Shown here: positions 25,163 to 38,057 of the stretch, one piece after another | Numbering within the stretch: the first letter of the stretch is position 1 | Layout: every line of letters starts with the position of its first letter | Assembly (NCBI GenBank): GCA_011033025.1 | Contig: WFMF01000027.1 | Coordinates: 186,001 to 250,000, forward strand | DNA: 64,000 bases | Direction of reading: 5' to 3' | Source: Beroe forskalii | Taxonomy: Eukaryota > Ctenophora > Nuda > Beroida > Beroidae | The notes under the pieces: model-generated | Database searches by the model: none | What the model was told of the DNA's origin: nothing | The model's input: the letters and a program-made list of their open reading frames with translations, nothing else | Made by a program: the position numbers and the translations under genes

Positions 25163-26454
25163 GGTTAGGGTTTTGATTAGACACTAGAAAAAATTGACAT
25201 CAAGATCTGTGACGTCTTTTGTCAGGTGTTGCCTGACCCTGATGACTTAGGGACATCGATTCGGCTGGATGACAAAACCAGTATCGGCGCATGTAGGCGT
25301 AAATGGCTAAGTCCTTGTGGGTGAGGAGAATGCAGACAGTGGGGAGGCACCAGGATCTGTCTTCTGTGAGGGATGAGTCTGCATGGATGACAAGGATCTG
25401 GGGTTAGGACCTTGATTTTGTTCTCATTTAGATTATTATTTTTCAACTCTTCCTCTTCTCTCTTTCTTTTTATGTGCTCTTTTAAGTCTTCCACGTTATT
25501 TTTCCCTTTTTTTATTTCTATATTTTCTATTTTTTAACTTATTAAAAGCTTTCTTGTTTCATAAAACTGTGGTTTTCTTGCCATAAAACTGGTTGTAAAA
25601 ACTGCCGTTTTTACGCTGTTTGTGCTCAGCCTTTTCATGCTCTTTTTCCGTTTTTCTTTTCATACTTCTCAGTAAAGTTTCTCGTTTGTGTGTATGTTTG
25701 TATGTGTGAGAGTGTGTTTGGGTTTTCTTCTATGTAACGCCTCTTTTTGTTTACATTCATTGTGACTCTTTTTACCTTCCTGTTAATCTGATTTCATTCA
25801 GTGCTCTCCTCCTCCGTGTTTACTTTATCTATTTTTATATCTTACTTTGCGGGTGCCTAATCTCATAGACATACCACTGCGGGTGTGTAATATTCTGTTA
25901 GACTCGGTGTCTCGTGTTTTAATTTTATCCTTATACCTTTGGTTCTACGTTGTTTACTTTCCTTGTTCAGCTTGAGTTTGCTGTCATGAAGTGAGTAAAA
26001 CTTTAACCAGTTGTGAGTCGCATGTTTGTCAGTTTCTTAAAATTTAACATGCTTTTCATATATTTGAGTGATCTTATTTTGAGTTTGGTTTCAGTTCGGG
26101 ATGGATACAGTGCAATGTACTCACTGTCTGTGTCCATGGCCGGGGGTGTAGGTTTCTTGGGCTAGAGCCGAAAAACCGTGTGCGGTACATTTTGTGCCTC
26201 ATAATCACCCTTGCCCAACTGATGACCCTTTGTTAGCCCAGAGCACTTGTTGGTTTTAGGCCTTAAATTATTATTAAAATCATTGAATCTCCTTTATTCA
26301 TACATTTTGACACTTGCATAAATCTATGAGCATGATATGAGCATGATATGAGCATGATATTAAATTACTCCTTTTATTATTTTTGGATTACTAACTATAA
26401 AGACTTGGTGAACAGACTTCAGCAATTCTGTACTGTAGTTTGTAGATAAAAATA
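25163..26454. other. Non-coding stretch without recognised gene
   Basis: This holds mainly T-rich plus-strand sequence with short simple repeats (TGTGTATGTTTGTATGTGTG near 25,690). Around 26,090-26,260 there is a moderately GC-balanced segment that could be the tail of a retroelement. The minus-strand frame at 25,222-25,494 (90 codons, Lys/Glu-rich start then Pro/His-rich) has no recognisable domain, and I do not call it a gene. Confidence 0.5.
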
Positions 26455-26890
26455 CTAGCGTTTGCCCGCGAAGATTCGCGGAAACAATCAACCTGATACC
26501 TTTGGTTCATCTTGTATCCAGCAGCCAACAGCTACTTGCTTCATGACCTCATCTTGGAATTTGTTAAGTAATTGAATCACCATTACCGCTTACCTAGGAT
26601 TACAGATATTCGCGGAAATGCACCGCACAACATACTTTGTAATTTGAGATCACCTATATAGTATTGCCTTTCCATAGCATATATTAGCATTAGTAAACGC
26701 ATGATATTTATTATGCAAATAACTAATCAACGGATGGTCCAATTCAAATTTTCCTTAAATAGTAATAAGCCCCTTAATTGGGAGAAGATTTTACCGAAAA
26801 AAACGATCAAAAATATCAAATGCACTTCTTAAATAGTCATTTTACACAGACAGACAGACAGATGCACGAACACTCTGAAATTATTAATAT
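26455..26890 (+). repeat. Dispersed repeat starting TAGCGTTTGCCCGCGAAG, copy 2
   Basis: This is the second copy of the element at 18,903-19,345, in the same orientation. Here the tail microsatellite is CAGA rather than CATA. Both copies end in AAATTATTAATAT. Both also flank the composite inverted-repeat region 18-25 kb on its outer or inner side, which could be coincidence or a footprint of a segmental rearrangement. Confidence 0.7.
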
Positions 26891-27149
26891 TATATTATTA
26901 TTTGTATTTTTTAGGTAGTTACAATCATTAATTTAGCTATTTAGGTATTTTAATCGAAATGTTATGTAATGATTCTACTCCTTAGGATTCAAATGACTTA
27001 GTTTGACTAAGTGGGTTTCTTTGGAGCAAGGGGTGCTCAAAGGTCTTCCCGGCCCCTCATTTGATGATTCCTGCATGAACAGCTCGTTTCACTTGTTTTT
27101 ATATGGTACCTACCCTACTGTACTGTGTACAAGAAGGAACATACCCAGA

Positions 27150-28019
27150 AGCAAAAGGCTTGTTAGAGAATCAACAACGAACTCTGTACAGATGACGAGC
27201 CAAAGGTGAACAGCTGCCTTGTGAACAGGTATGATGGGGCTGCCGGGCACCTCCCCCGCCACTCAGACGATGAGCCTACAATCCATCCTGAGTCAAAGAT
27301 TTTCACGATCTCCCTCGGGAGTGAGTGTGGTCTGAGGTTCACGGACAAGAGGAGCGGCGAAATCGTCCTGGAGCACCCAGCTAAGCACTGCTCCCTGTAC
27401 TCGATGACAAGGAAGAGTCAGGAAGTATTTGCACACGAGATCGAGCAGGGCTCCATGGGGACAGGCGTCCGGTATAGCCTCACGTTCCGGTCCATTAGCT
27501 GGAGGAATAGGGCGGCCACCTGCATCATTGGAGACTCCAACACCGCCGGGCTGAGCTTTGGGGACGACCCCAAGAAATCATTTGGTCGTGCTCTCCCAGG
27601 TAGGCGGTTTGGAGCACCACTTATCAAGGACATCAAGGCGAGTGACACTGTCGGCTACTAAAACGTGGTCCTAATGGTGGGCATCAACGACCTGAAATCG
27701 GAAAGTGACACCTGGGGATGTACGGGGAGTACGGGGAGTATATAATAATTTAATCAGTAAAATTTCATCAATACAGGCCTATAACCCAGTCCTCCCTACT
27801 AGCTTGAGGAACTGAATAGGAAGGGGGTGTGTTTCAACAGAATGATTATTGGTGAGCTAATCCCCTCAAATTTTGGTGTGACATTTGTGGACGGCTTCCA
27901 GAACTTCCTCGACGAGAACGGCTTGTTGAGCCGCTCTCTGTCGAGGAATCTGAACAGATTCAAGCGTCCAGACTTCTTGCACCTGAATTTGCGGGGATTG
28001 GCGAGGCTTGGGTCCTTAA
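27150..28019 (+). pseudogene. Retroelement remnant: AlkB-like 2OG-Fe(II) dioxygenase domain followed by SGNH-esterase-like domain (5' part)
   Basis: The frame open to 27,661 begins with an AlkB-like domain. NSCLVNRYDG is followed by HSDDE (the HxD iron-binding pair), then a second His (FAHEIE) and GTGVRYSLTFR with the Arg expected to bind 2-oxoglutarate, so the H-D-H-R set looks complete. Directly after comes an SGNH-type start, CIIGDSNTAGLSF. After the stop at 27,659-27,661, VGINDL (27,674 on) and PDFLHLN (about 27,969-27,990) in other registers correspond to later SGNH blocks with the Asn and the Asp-His pair. SGNH esterase domains are known in ORF1 proteins of CR1/L2-type LINEs; the AlkB fusion is less familiar to me. 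The frame is broken by a shift and by the piggyBac-like copy 2. Confidence 0.65.
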
Positions 28020-31000
28020 CAGTATTCAGCCAATATGTGGATAGGTTTATCCAAATTCAACTTTGACGGCTCATAACTCGACTATTATAAGTAACAGTAG
28101 CATGGCCTTTTCAGTATCCTCCGTTCTATCTTTCTTGAGTGCGTTGAAACATAAGCTAAAACTCTACCACATATAGTTAATTAATTACGCCTAATTTAAA
28201 TTAATTACCCGCAAAAAAGGGCTTAAAACTGAAGGTGGACGTTTTTATCCACCGCCACAAGTCTGATATGTGATATCCTCTAATTGCGCATTATAATTAC
28301 CGGCATAAACTTGCGGTATTCAGCAATTATTTCAATCACGTTCCGTAAGATCAAAGAGCGCGAAGCATTGAATCAGTGATATAAATAGATTAGCCCTACG
28401 GAGTTATGAGCAAACACAAACGCATACACGGAATTGAAAATTACATCGCACACAAGTTTTGTACAATTGAATTTCGTCACTTTCACAACTGAAGTCACAT
28501 GTTGATGACGTTAAACTGCCTTGTATATAATTAGTATCACGAGTGTCTGATCTCCCAAAGGTTTTGGATGTTTAGATAGGGATAAAGTTGCAACCTGCTT
28601 AATTGGAACACCACATTATTGCATATAATACCCATGTACAGTCAACGTCATTGATTTACTGCTTGGATTCACAATGGTGCCGTCATGCCAACCGCCTATC
28701 CTAAGCACCTACGTATAAAGTGTGTTCATCATGTTACACAAGGGAGGAGTTCGAAGATTCTCTAATGCTTTTCAACAGGAAATTGCTACATTGAGATAAA
28801 TAAACGCAATTTTTCACACTGTGGGGAGTGAGCTTATAGGTACCTACTGTACCTATATAAGTAGGAAAAAAGGATGCCAATTGAAAATGGGATAGGTATT
28901 ATATTTGGGTTAATGCCAATTCAATCATGAGCCAAAAACCAGTTCAAAGACCGAATTATTTGATGATTTTTGTGGAAATGAAACATCTGCGCGTCAAATT
29001 TATACTTTTATAGAACTATATCTCTATATTACCGTGATCTGGAAAAAGGAAGTACCTGTGTCCTGTACCTACCAACATTTTCAGCTCGTTGAGCTCTACA
29101 AAGCTACAAGATGGGCTAGGTCATTTGCGTGGGAAATGTCCCTGAAAAGTGAAAAAATTTTTAAAGGAAGTACCTATTACTACTAACTGCCATTTTTGAG
29201 AATATTTCAGGGATTTCGCGATTTTGTTATCTAATATCTGGAATCTAAGGAAGTATCTTACGTAGGTACCTAGATAATGGCATAATGCGGCAATGATTTG
29301 GTGCAGTTACTTCCTTTTAGTGCAGTTACTTCCTTTCCTGAACAATGAACATATTACCTACGGCCGGCGCTTATGGATAAAAAAGGAAGAAACTGACAAT
29401 TTTACAGGCCGTCTGAATTATGATCATTCATCGCTCAGTACCTAGGTACCTATATCATATGAATTTCCTAATGTTTATTCGAAAATATCCCATCGAAAAA
29501 TGTGAAACACAAAAGTGCGTTATTTTCAAAATGAATGCTAGATAACGACAGTAGGTTTCAAATTTTTATTTTTTTGATGAGATAGTTTCGGATATAATTT
29601 AGTCATCAGAGCATCCAAGGTAATGGATGAATTGCAATTGATTTGAAAATATTCTCGGCTAAACCTACACTTACTTCTTTTACAGTAATAATAATAGTAT
29701 TCTGATAATCTAATCAGTTACTTCCTTTTTATTCGCAACAGCCCACCATAATATTATGTTCAGGAAAGGAAGCAACTGCACCAAATCATTGCCGCTTTTT
29801 CATGGTTTATCGGGAAAAGGAAGTATCTACGTAAGATACTTCCTTCTTCCAGATAACAAAATCGCATAATGCCTGAAATGTTCTCACAAATTTGCAGTTA
29901 CTTCCTTATTTCAGATCACGGCTGTAGGACGTGTAGGTATACCTACAAAGGCGTTTTTCTTTTTCTCATACTTTAGTACTTTCTAATGAACGTCATTATG
30001 CGACTGTTATAGGCACGAGTGTACAACAGTAATGACAGTGGGTTATGCGACAGTACTGCAACAATACTACATATTTGCGGCAGTGTCATTATGATTTAAA
30101 TACAACAGTTCTAATAAATATTATATGACAGACGGAAGAACATCATGCGACAGTGCTACGACAATTACATTATTTAAAAGTGTCATTATGTGACAGTAAT
30201 ATGACATAAACCTACGGTAGAAAATCATGCGAAAGTACAACGACAGTTATATCATAAAAAAGTGTCCATAAATGCGACAGTTATTACAGTACATCATGCG
30301 ACAGTACTACGACAGTTACATATTTATGAGAATTGAGGCGGTGTCACTATACAACAGTTATATGAAAGACGACAGTACCTACATCATTCGACAGTACTGC
30401 AACAGTACTACATATTTGCGAGGTGGTGTCATTATGCAACAGTAATTACAATTTGACAGACGGCAGTACATCTTACGAGTCGAGTTCTACGACAGTTCTA
30501 TTATAGAGAAGTGTCATTATGCGACAGTTATGCGACAGTCATGACAGAAAATCATGCGACAGTTATGCGACAGTTACATATTTGCGAAGCTGTGTCATTA
30601 TAGGTACACTAGAAAAGTATAAAGCAGTTACCTATACCTAATAAAAGTATAAAGCAGTTATACCTAATAAATGTTATATGACAGACGACAGTACTGAGTA
30701 CATCATGCGACAGTACTACGACAGTTAAATATGAGACGGTGTCACTATACAATACTACAATATAATACAACAGTTATATGACAGATGACAGATAATCATG
30801 TGACAGTACTACGACAGTTACATATATTGATATTTATGAAGAGGTGTCATTATTCAGTATACATGCGACAGCATACATTATGCGACAGTACTACGACTCT
30901 ACAACAGTTACACTATAGAGGAGTGTCAATTGTCATTATGCAACAGTACTATGACATCGACAGTGGTATCAGTAGGTACCTATAACAGAATAAGACAAAG

Positions 31001-31523
31001 ACAGTTTTTTTGTTTTTTCTAATTTTTGAACGTCTATTAGCTTTCTACTCTGCTACAGAGCGTGGAGATTTTCTGCTTGAAACGGAAAATCTTGAATCTC
31101 GGTCAACATTGATCATGTTACACTCAAGTGTAGATTCAATTATATCGTAATAAAAGGTGTCTATCTTTATGATCATATCAACCCGGCAGCAGTGAAATTA
31201 GGCCCCGCAAAGAAACATTCCAGGAATTACTATACTTGCCATGTGGCCACAAAATATCTTCCGCGCAAGCCGTAACTCAATTAGTCCGTTATATAGCCCG
31301 TATATAGCGCTCCTGTGTGCAAATATTAATTACCGGCTTAATTAATTGAAATTAAAAGTTATTTAAAGTTCGATGACAAAACTTAGCTCAACTAAACCAT
31401 TGACCAACACTGAAATAGAGGATATTTTTTGTTTACTTCAAAACCACTCAGAAGCCGAGAAATGGAGGTGGATAAATCTGTCCACCTTCAGTCGTTTCTT
31501 ATCCGGGCCAAGGTGGAATACTG
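28020..31523. mobile_element. Non-autonomous piggyBac-like element, copy 2 (3,504 bp, inverted relative to copy 1)
   Basis: It matches copy 1 end to end in reverse orientation, with few differences. It is flanked by TTAA at 28,016-28,019 and 31,524-31,527. It interrupts the reading frame of the AlkB/SGNH retroelement remnant exactly: removing the element and one TTAA leaves an open frame across the junction for about 50 more codons. Near identity to copy 1 implies recent activity. The short plus-strand frame at 30,785-30,985 lies in its repeat array and is not a gene. Confidence 0.88.
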
Positions 31524-31850
31524 TTAATAAAGAACACTGTTCTCCTCAGGAAATCTGGAGGGGTAGACCGGAGGAAGAAGAGGGTGGTTGACGGGACGTC
31601 TTATCGGGATGTGGCAGCAAGCGGTATACCGGAGCATGATGGCTTCCAAGCGTCATGACTGCACTGAATAAAGAGGTATGTGTTCACTGTTCGGGGGGGC
31701 ATCAACATTGGCCAATCAATTAATGAATGTAACGTTTGTGACCGCGTAATACATACTAAATGCTTCAGCAAGAAACTGTTACTCTAGTAGCTAGCCCAAG
31801 ATGAGTATGCACATGCCCTTGTAGAAGGTTTCTCACCAGGATGTGCTAGT
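31524..31850 (+). pseudogene. Retroelement remnant, 3' continuation after the piggyBac-like insertion
   Basis: From the TTAA at 31,524 the same reading frame as before the insertion continues for about 45 codons (basic, RRKKRVV) to a stop near 31,652. Further on, CNVCDRVIHTKC (about 31,730-31,770) has the Cys-x2-Cys...His-x2-Cys layout of a PHD-like or similar zinc finger, as found in some LINE ORF1 proteins. It is preceded by in-frame stops, so the element is dead. Confidence 0.5.
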
Positions 31851-31934
31851 TTGATGCCTAAGAAAGCACCCTGGGGTACTGCCCCATGTTGCAAGTGGTA
31901 GGACCACGCCCAAAATGACCACGCCCTTTTTTCA

Positions 31935-34905
31935 CTGTACGCGCTTGGCTGAAAATTTGAAAGTCACCATTCTAGACAAATATAGTAATGTGAGGTGTCT
32001 AAATGGGGGTTTTCGAGGTCGCTGAACAGCCTCCAAGTGTCAGTTTGGCCCTATTTGCTTTGGTTTTGTCATTAAAACAAAATCGTGTGAACCGCATTTA
32101 CGCGCGTCAGCTTAAATCTCTAAAAATCGAAAGAAACTATGTTTCTGGTTATTAAAATGAACATTGGGCAGTGTAAAACACTTTTAAAAGTACTTTAAAT
32201 GAATGCTAAGCATGTTTGAAGGGCCTATTCAGTCAAACAAACTCATTCTTTGTACATTCGAGTGGTGCCAGCAGTTGTAAGCATACACTCGTTATTGAAA
32301 ATTAAAAAATTTCAGAATCTTGGACAAATTCAGGCAACATATTACTGTATTACAACTTCTGAGTCTTGAGAAGTGACGTTTTGTGGCTCTTTGAACCTTA
32401 TTATAGAATAACGAGACCTTTGAAAACCTTCCTTGTTAGCTGCCTAGGGAGACACTGTGCATGCTCTGGAGAAAACCTACTGTACTTAAAATTCCACCTT
32501 CCATTCCCTTCAAACTCCTAGTACAGATTTATATATCAGAAAGATAGATCAATTTTAGGGCACACCAAGCCCTTTCCATCTCATTCAAGCAAGTTATACT
32601 ATGTATTAAAACCACATAGAGCTTGTTTTACACTCTAGGGTCCATAACAAGTTTGGCCGCTTAACACTCGGTTTTAACACCAAATCCAAGGATTCTAGAA
32701 GTCAACTGAGGCCAATGACGTAGTTCTATTCGCCTGAGACTTCGCTGTAATGGACAGCTCCTCATTTAGCTGAGTTAAACATTGGGCTCCATAAGGGAGC
32801 CGTCACATTATATTACGTCATCACTCGACCCGGGAGAGGGGGTTTTCAAATGCTGACAGGTGATGACAAGGGGGATGGAGGGGGTTTGAGGTTTGCTGAC
32901 GGTCAGCAAAAATTCTTAACCTTTAGGTAATGTACGATTTCAAACTTTTTAGTTCAGAATATTTTGTTTTGGAGTACCTATTTCATTTCTGCAAAGCTGC
33001 AATTTGGAATCCATGTTTCCGAACTAACTGGGCACGTGAAAGGCTATTTTATGATTGGATGAGGTTCGTCTACAACAATTTGAAGCAATTTTTGATTGTT
33101 TTAAACGAGTTTTACAATATGAAATACACCACACGTTCATGTCTGTTGTTTCGATTTGAAATAATCAAAATTAGTTTTGAAAAAGGAGGGGGCTTTGGTC
33201 AATGCTGACGTCAGCATGGGGGAGGGGGTCAGCCAATGATGACAAATGATGACGAACAGGGGGAGGAGTTGAAAATGGGCAAAAACGTAAAAAGTGATGA
33301 CGTCATATGTGACGGCTCCCTAAGTATATAATCTTTTGATAGATATCTCGTATTTCTGATTTCACAACTCGATATGTACCAATATACCACTGACCAACTG
33401 AAGGCATCTTTTTTACCAAATTCACTCCAATGGGTAGGTGCTATCCATAGCAAAGTATTTAGTGGTGTTAAAAATAAATACCTGTACAGCCGAAACCATT
33501 TTTTTTGGAAATCATAAAAGTTGGGTTTTCAACTCAGACAACATTCTCTTCCAGACAGCATACAAAAACTCAAGCCGCATCAAGAGTCAAATACTGTCAA
33601 AAGTTGATGGTGGATGTGCCTTCGCCCTTCAAGCGAAATCAAGACTTAAGTGCTGACAAGAGTTGAGCGTGTTCAAGTGTGAAGTTGTGCAAATTTAAGT
33701 GAAGTTCAAGTATAGTGCAAGTAGGAATAAATGTACTGATATCAAATTCAAAAAGGATTAACAATTGCCAACAAGATTTATAAGGAACTTTCCAGAGGTG
33801 AATGTTATCAGAGTTGAGTTCAAGAATTGTCTTAGAGAGCAATAGGAACGGGTTGGATCATGGGATTGGCTGTCGATTCTACACTTGGTATTTACAGCAC
33901 TGCGGTATTTAGTATTTACTCTTCGCATGACACCATTAACTCATTAAACTCTTGCAAAGCTCTAGATACCATTTAACCTCTGGTCCTCTGGATTGAAAGG
34001 TTAATAAAGTATTATGATCTGGCGTGAAATCATAGGAGTAAGGAAGGCATTTTACTAGCTCATGCAGACTGCAAGAATAATCAAAATCAAAATAAAATGC
34101 CTTCAGTCGGACTATGGTAGCTGTTGGTATCAAGTTGTGAAATGCGCATTCGATTCCCTGCAAGTCACACTGAGCTTAGGAGTTAGGGCAAGAGTAGTGA
34201 ATTCCATCATACCTGACTTAATTGGTAATAAGTGGTTCTTATCCTTGAATGAGATGAAAAATGCTTGTGTGCTTTAAAAGTGAGCCTGTTCTATCTTCCT
34301 GGCCTGTGAATCTGTACTGATGTTTGAAAGTTTGAAGAGACTGGCAGGTGGAATTTTAAGCACAGTAGGTTTTCTGAAGTGTTGGCACTAGGCAGTAGGC
34401 AGCTAACAAAGAAGATTTTTAAAGGTCTCGTTATTCTATAATATGGTTCAAATAGCCACAAAACGTCACTTCTCAAGTCTCAGACGTTGTAATACAGTAA
34501 TATGTTGCCGGAATTTGTCCAAGATTCTGAAATTTTCAATAACGAGTGTATGCCTACAACTGCTGGCACCACTCGAATGTACAAAGAATGAGTTTGTTTG
34601 GCTGAATAGGTCCTTCAAACATGCTTAGCATTCATTTAAAGTACTTTTAAAAGTGTTTTACACTGCCCAATGTTCATTTTAATAGCCAGAAACATAGTTT
34701 CTTTCGATTTTTAGAGATTTGAGCTGACGCACGTAAATGCGGTTGACACGATTTTGTTTTAATGACAAAACCAAAGCAAATAGGGCCAAACTGACACTTG
34801 GAGGTTGTTCAGCGACCTCGAAAACCCCCATTTAGACACCTCACATTACTATTATATTTGTCTAGAATGGTGACTTTCAAATTTTCAGCCAAGCGCGTAC
34901 AGTGA
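31935..34905. repeat. Large inverted repeat with 0.65-kb arms
   Basis: The left arm (about 31,935-32,600) and right arm (about 34,240-34,905) are inverted copies with scattered substitutions. For example, GTACGCGCTTGGCTGAAAAT near 31,940 is complementary to the sequence near 34,890. The spacer holds a MITE and about 900 bp (33,330-34,240) in which I see no gene. Immediately beyond the right arm begins the probable LTR of the Gypsy element. It could be another foldback transposon, but I could not define its target duplication. Confidence 0.7.
32789..33325. mobile_element. MITE, second copy of the GGGAGCCGTCACA family
   Basis: AAGGGAGCCGTCACAT at the left and ATGTGACGGCTCCCTAA at the right form terminal inverted repeats about 530 bp apart. 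The interior resembles the 24,707-25,162 copy, including GGGGGAGGGGGTCAGCCAATGATG near 33,218. It sits between the arms of a larger inverted repeat (31,935-32,600 and 34,240-34,905). The 92-residue frame at 32,930-33,208 lies wholly inside and is not supported as a gene. Confidence 0.75.
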
Positions 34906-34929
34906 AAAAAGTATAGTAAATACTACAGT

Positions 34930-35575
34930 GGGGTAGATAAACTAGGTCTCGTGTGTAGGGCTTCCCCTCGTAAGAGATAAGAGTGGAACTAGTGGGCGCG
35001 ACCAAACTTCCCCTGCGCAGAACGGGCGCTTCTACAGTTCTACCTAACCAAACCCCTATCTCCTGGTTCCCCTAACACGGGAAGGGAGATCGAGCAGCGG
35101 GGCTCTTCTCAATACCTATACGAATAGTAAGATTCGTAAACGAATAGTGTGATTCGTGTAAATTTCAATAAATAAGTTTATTCGAGAAGTGAGTCTCGAT
35201 GCAAAATCAATCACAAGGTACACGAGTGAAAGAAGTTTATGCGGGCTGACAGTGTTAAAACTGACAGTGAATGACTAAAAAGCTAATTTACAAAGATCAT
35301 GTAACAGAGGAAAATTTTACTCGTCACACGCAGCCTAAAGGATAAAATCGAACACTGACACACAGAGAGGAAAGATCAATGAGCGACCCGCTTATCTGTA
35401 AAAATATATAAGAGATAAAATAACTGATAAATAACTCACATACGCGCAAAGGATAAAATATATAATGCTGCGTGTAATCGATTTAGTAATCAACAGCACT
35501 GTTATCCTGTGTGAAATTCAATGTGATATATTGTGACGTGGTTAACCTGAGAGTTACCCTAAACCACGTTACAAC
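34930..35575 (-). mobile_element. Probable 3' LTR of a Ty3/Gypsy-type element
   Basis: On the minus strand, a G-rich possible polypurine tract (complement of ACCACCACCCCAGG near 35,580) is followed by TGTTGTAACGTGGTTTAGGG, a typical LTR-like start. About 640 bp follow, ending near 34,930 next to the inverted-repeat arm. It lies on the expected side of the minus-strand integrase gene, separated from it only by about 1 kb of element sequence and the nested 6.8-kb foldback. The interior has a short direct repeat (CGAATAGTAAGATTCGT / CGAATAGTGTGATTCGT). No second LTR was found, so the boundaries are inferred. Confidence 0.55.
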
Positions 35576-36214
35576 ATACCACCACCCCAGGAAAAACTGA
35601 TGATGTTAAATCCTAAAACGATTGAATATCAGGTAAAATGGTAGTACAGGAACATGGATGAATTTAGCCCCCAATAGCCCCCATTAGCCCCCATGGGGGC
35701 TACGTGAGGGGCTAATAAGGGGCTAGTGAGGGGCTAATTTTAAGCATTTAGCCCCCATGGGCGCTAAAATAGCGTGGGGGCTACGGTGGGGGCTATAGCG
35801 CCCACGGTGAGGGGCTATTTAGCCCCCAATAGCCCCCATTAGCCCCTCACTAGCCCCTCACTAGCCCCTCACGTAGCCCCCACGGGGGCTAAAAATGAAG
35901 GTTAGCCCCTTATTAGCCCCCATTAGCCCCCATAGAAAAATTAGCCCCCATTAGCCCCCACGGATTTTAAGTTTGTGAATTTCAATGGGGGCTATTGCGC
36001 CCATATGAGGGGCTATTGCTCCCATATGAGGGGCTATTGCACCCATATGAGGGGCTAATTTCGCTGGTTTCTGGCAAAATCAGCTAGCCCCCACCAGCAG
36101 TAAACTTTGTGCAAAAAATGCAAATTTTCAAATCATATTAAAAAACTCAGAAGTCTCAAGATCACTAGCCCCCACCATTATGGAATACATAACTAGGAAT
36201 TTACATCTTACTAG

Positions 36215-38057
36215 ACCCATATTAGCCCCTCACTAGCCCTTATTAGCCCCTCACTAGCCCCTTATTAGCCCCTTATTAGCCCCTCACTAGCCCCTTACTA
36301 GCCCCTTACTAGCCCCTCACTAGCCCCTTATTAGCCCCTTACTAGCCCCTCACTAGCCCCTTACTAGCCCCTCACTAGCCCCTTACTAGCCCCTCACTAG
36401 CCCCTTATTAGCCCCTTACTAGCCCCTCACTAGCCCCTTACTAGCCCCTCACTAGCCCCTTATTAGCCCCTCACTAGCCCCTCACTAGCCCCTTACTAGC
36501 CCCTCACTAGCCCCTTATTGGCCCCTCACTAGCCCCTCACTAGCCCCTTACTAGCCCCTTACTAGCCCCTCACTAGCCCCTTACTAGCCCCTCACTAGCC
36601 CCTTATTAGCCCCTTACTAGCCCCTTACTAGCCCTTCACTAGCCCCTTACTAGCCCCTTATTAGCCCCTTACTAGCCCCTCACTAGCCCCTCACTAGCCC
36701 CTTATTAGCCCCTCACTAGCCCCTTACTAGCCCCTCACTAGCCCCTTATTAGCCCCTCACTAGCCCCTCACTAGCCCCTTACTAGCCCCTCACTAGCCCC
36801 TCACTAGCCCCTTACTAGCCCCTCACTAGCCCCTTACTAGCCCCTCACTAGCCCCTTATTAGCCCCTTACTAGCCCCTCACTAGCCCCTCACTAGCCCTT
36901 ATTAGCCCCTCACTAGCCCCTTATTAGCCCCTCACTAGCCCCTCACTAGCCCCTTACTAGCCCCTCACTAGCCCCTCACTAGCCCCTCACTAGCCCCTTA
37001 CTAGCCCCTCACTAGCCCCTTACTAGCCCCTCACTAGCCCCTTACTAGCCCCTCACTAGCCCCTCACTAGCCCCTTACTAGCCCCTTACTAGCCCCTCAC
37101 TAGCCCCTCACTAGCCCCTCACTAGCCCCTCACTAGCCCCTTACTAGCCCCTCACTAGCCCCTCACTAGCACCTTACTAGCCCCTCACTAGCCCCTTATT
37201 AGCCCCTCACTAGCCCCTCACTAGCCCCTTACTAGCCCCTTACTAGCCCCTCACTAGCCCCTCACTAGCCCCTTACTAGCCCTCACTAGCCCCTTACTAG
37301 CCCCTCACTAGCCCCTTATTTGCCCCTCACTAGCCCCTTACTAGCCCCTTACTAGCCCCTCACTATCCCCTTACTAGCCCCTTATTAGCCCCTTACTAGC
37401 CCCTCACTAGCCCCTTACTAGCCTCTCACTAGCCCCTCACTAGCCCCTCACTAGCCCCTTATTAGCCCCTCACTAGCCCCTCACTAGCCCCTTACTAGCC
37501 CCTCACTAGCCCCTCACTAGCCCCTTACTAGCCCCTCACTAGCCCCTTATTAGCCCCTCACTAGCCCCTCACTAGCCCCTTACTAGCCCCTTACTAGCCC
37601 CTCACTAGCCCCTTACTAGCCCCTCACTAGCCCCTTACTAGCCCCTCACTAGCCCCTTATTGGCCCCTTATTGGCCCCTCACTGGCCCTTATTGGCCCTC
37701 ACTAGCCCTTATTGGCCCCTTATTGGCCCCTCACTGGCCCCTCACTGGCCCCTTACTGGCCCCTCACTAGCCCCTTACTGGCCCCTCACTGGCCCCTCAC
37801 TGGCCCCTTATTGGCCCTCACTGGCCCTTACTGGCCCCTTACTGGCCCTCACTAGCCCCTTACTGGCCCCTTACTGGCCCTCACTGGCCCTTACTGGCCC
37901 CTTACTGGCCCCTTACTGGCCCCTCACTGGCCCCTGGCCCCTTACTGGCCCTCACTGGCCCCTTCTGGCCCCCCCTTACTGGCCCTTACTAGCCCCTTAT
38001 TAGCCCCTCACTAGCCCCTTACTAGCCCCTCACTAGCCCCTCATTAGCCCCTTATTG
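36215..38057 (+). repeat. 11-bp minisatellite TAGCCCCTYAC, left arm of foldback 1
   Basis: About 1.84 kb of TAGCCCCTCAC, TAGCCCCTTAC and TAGCCCCTTAT units follow in almost unbroken 11-bp register. Towards the core (37,660-37,980) the units change to TGGCCCCTYAC. Each complementary unit carries GGGG every 11 bases. The 110-residue plus frame at 37,671-38,003 is a translation of this satellite, not a gene. Confidence 0.93.

Noticed and set aside
30785..30985. 66-residue frame identical in three places
   Set aside because: It repeats because it lies in the repeat array of the piggyBac-like element; no domain or start context.
37671..38003. 110-residue frame rich in WPLL/APHW repeats
   Set aside because: It is a direct translation of the 11-bp minisatellite.
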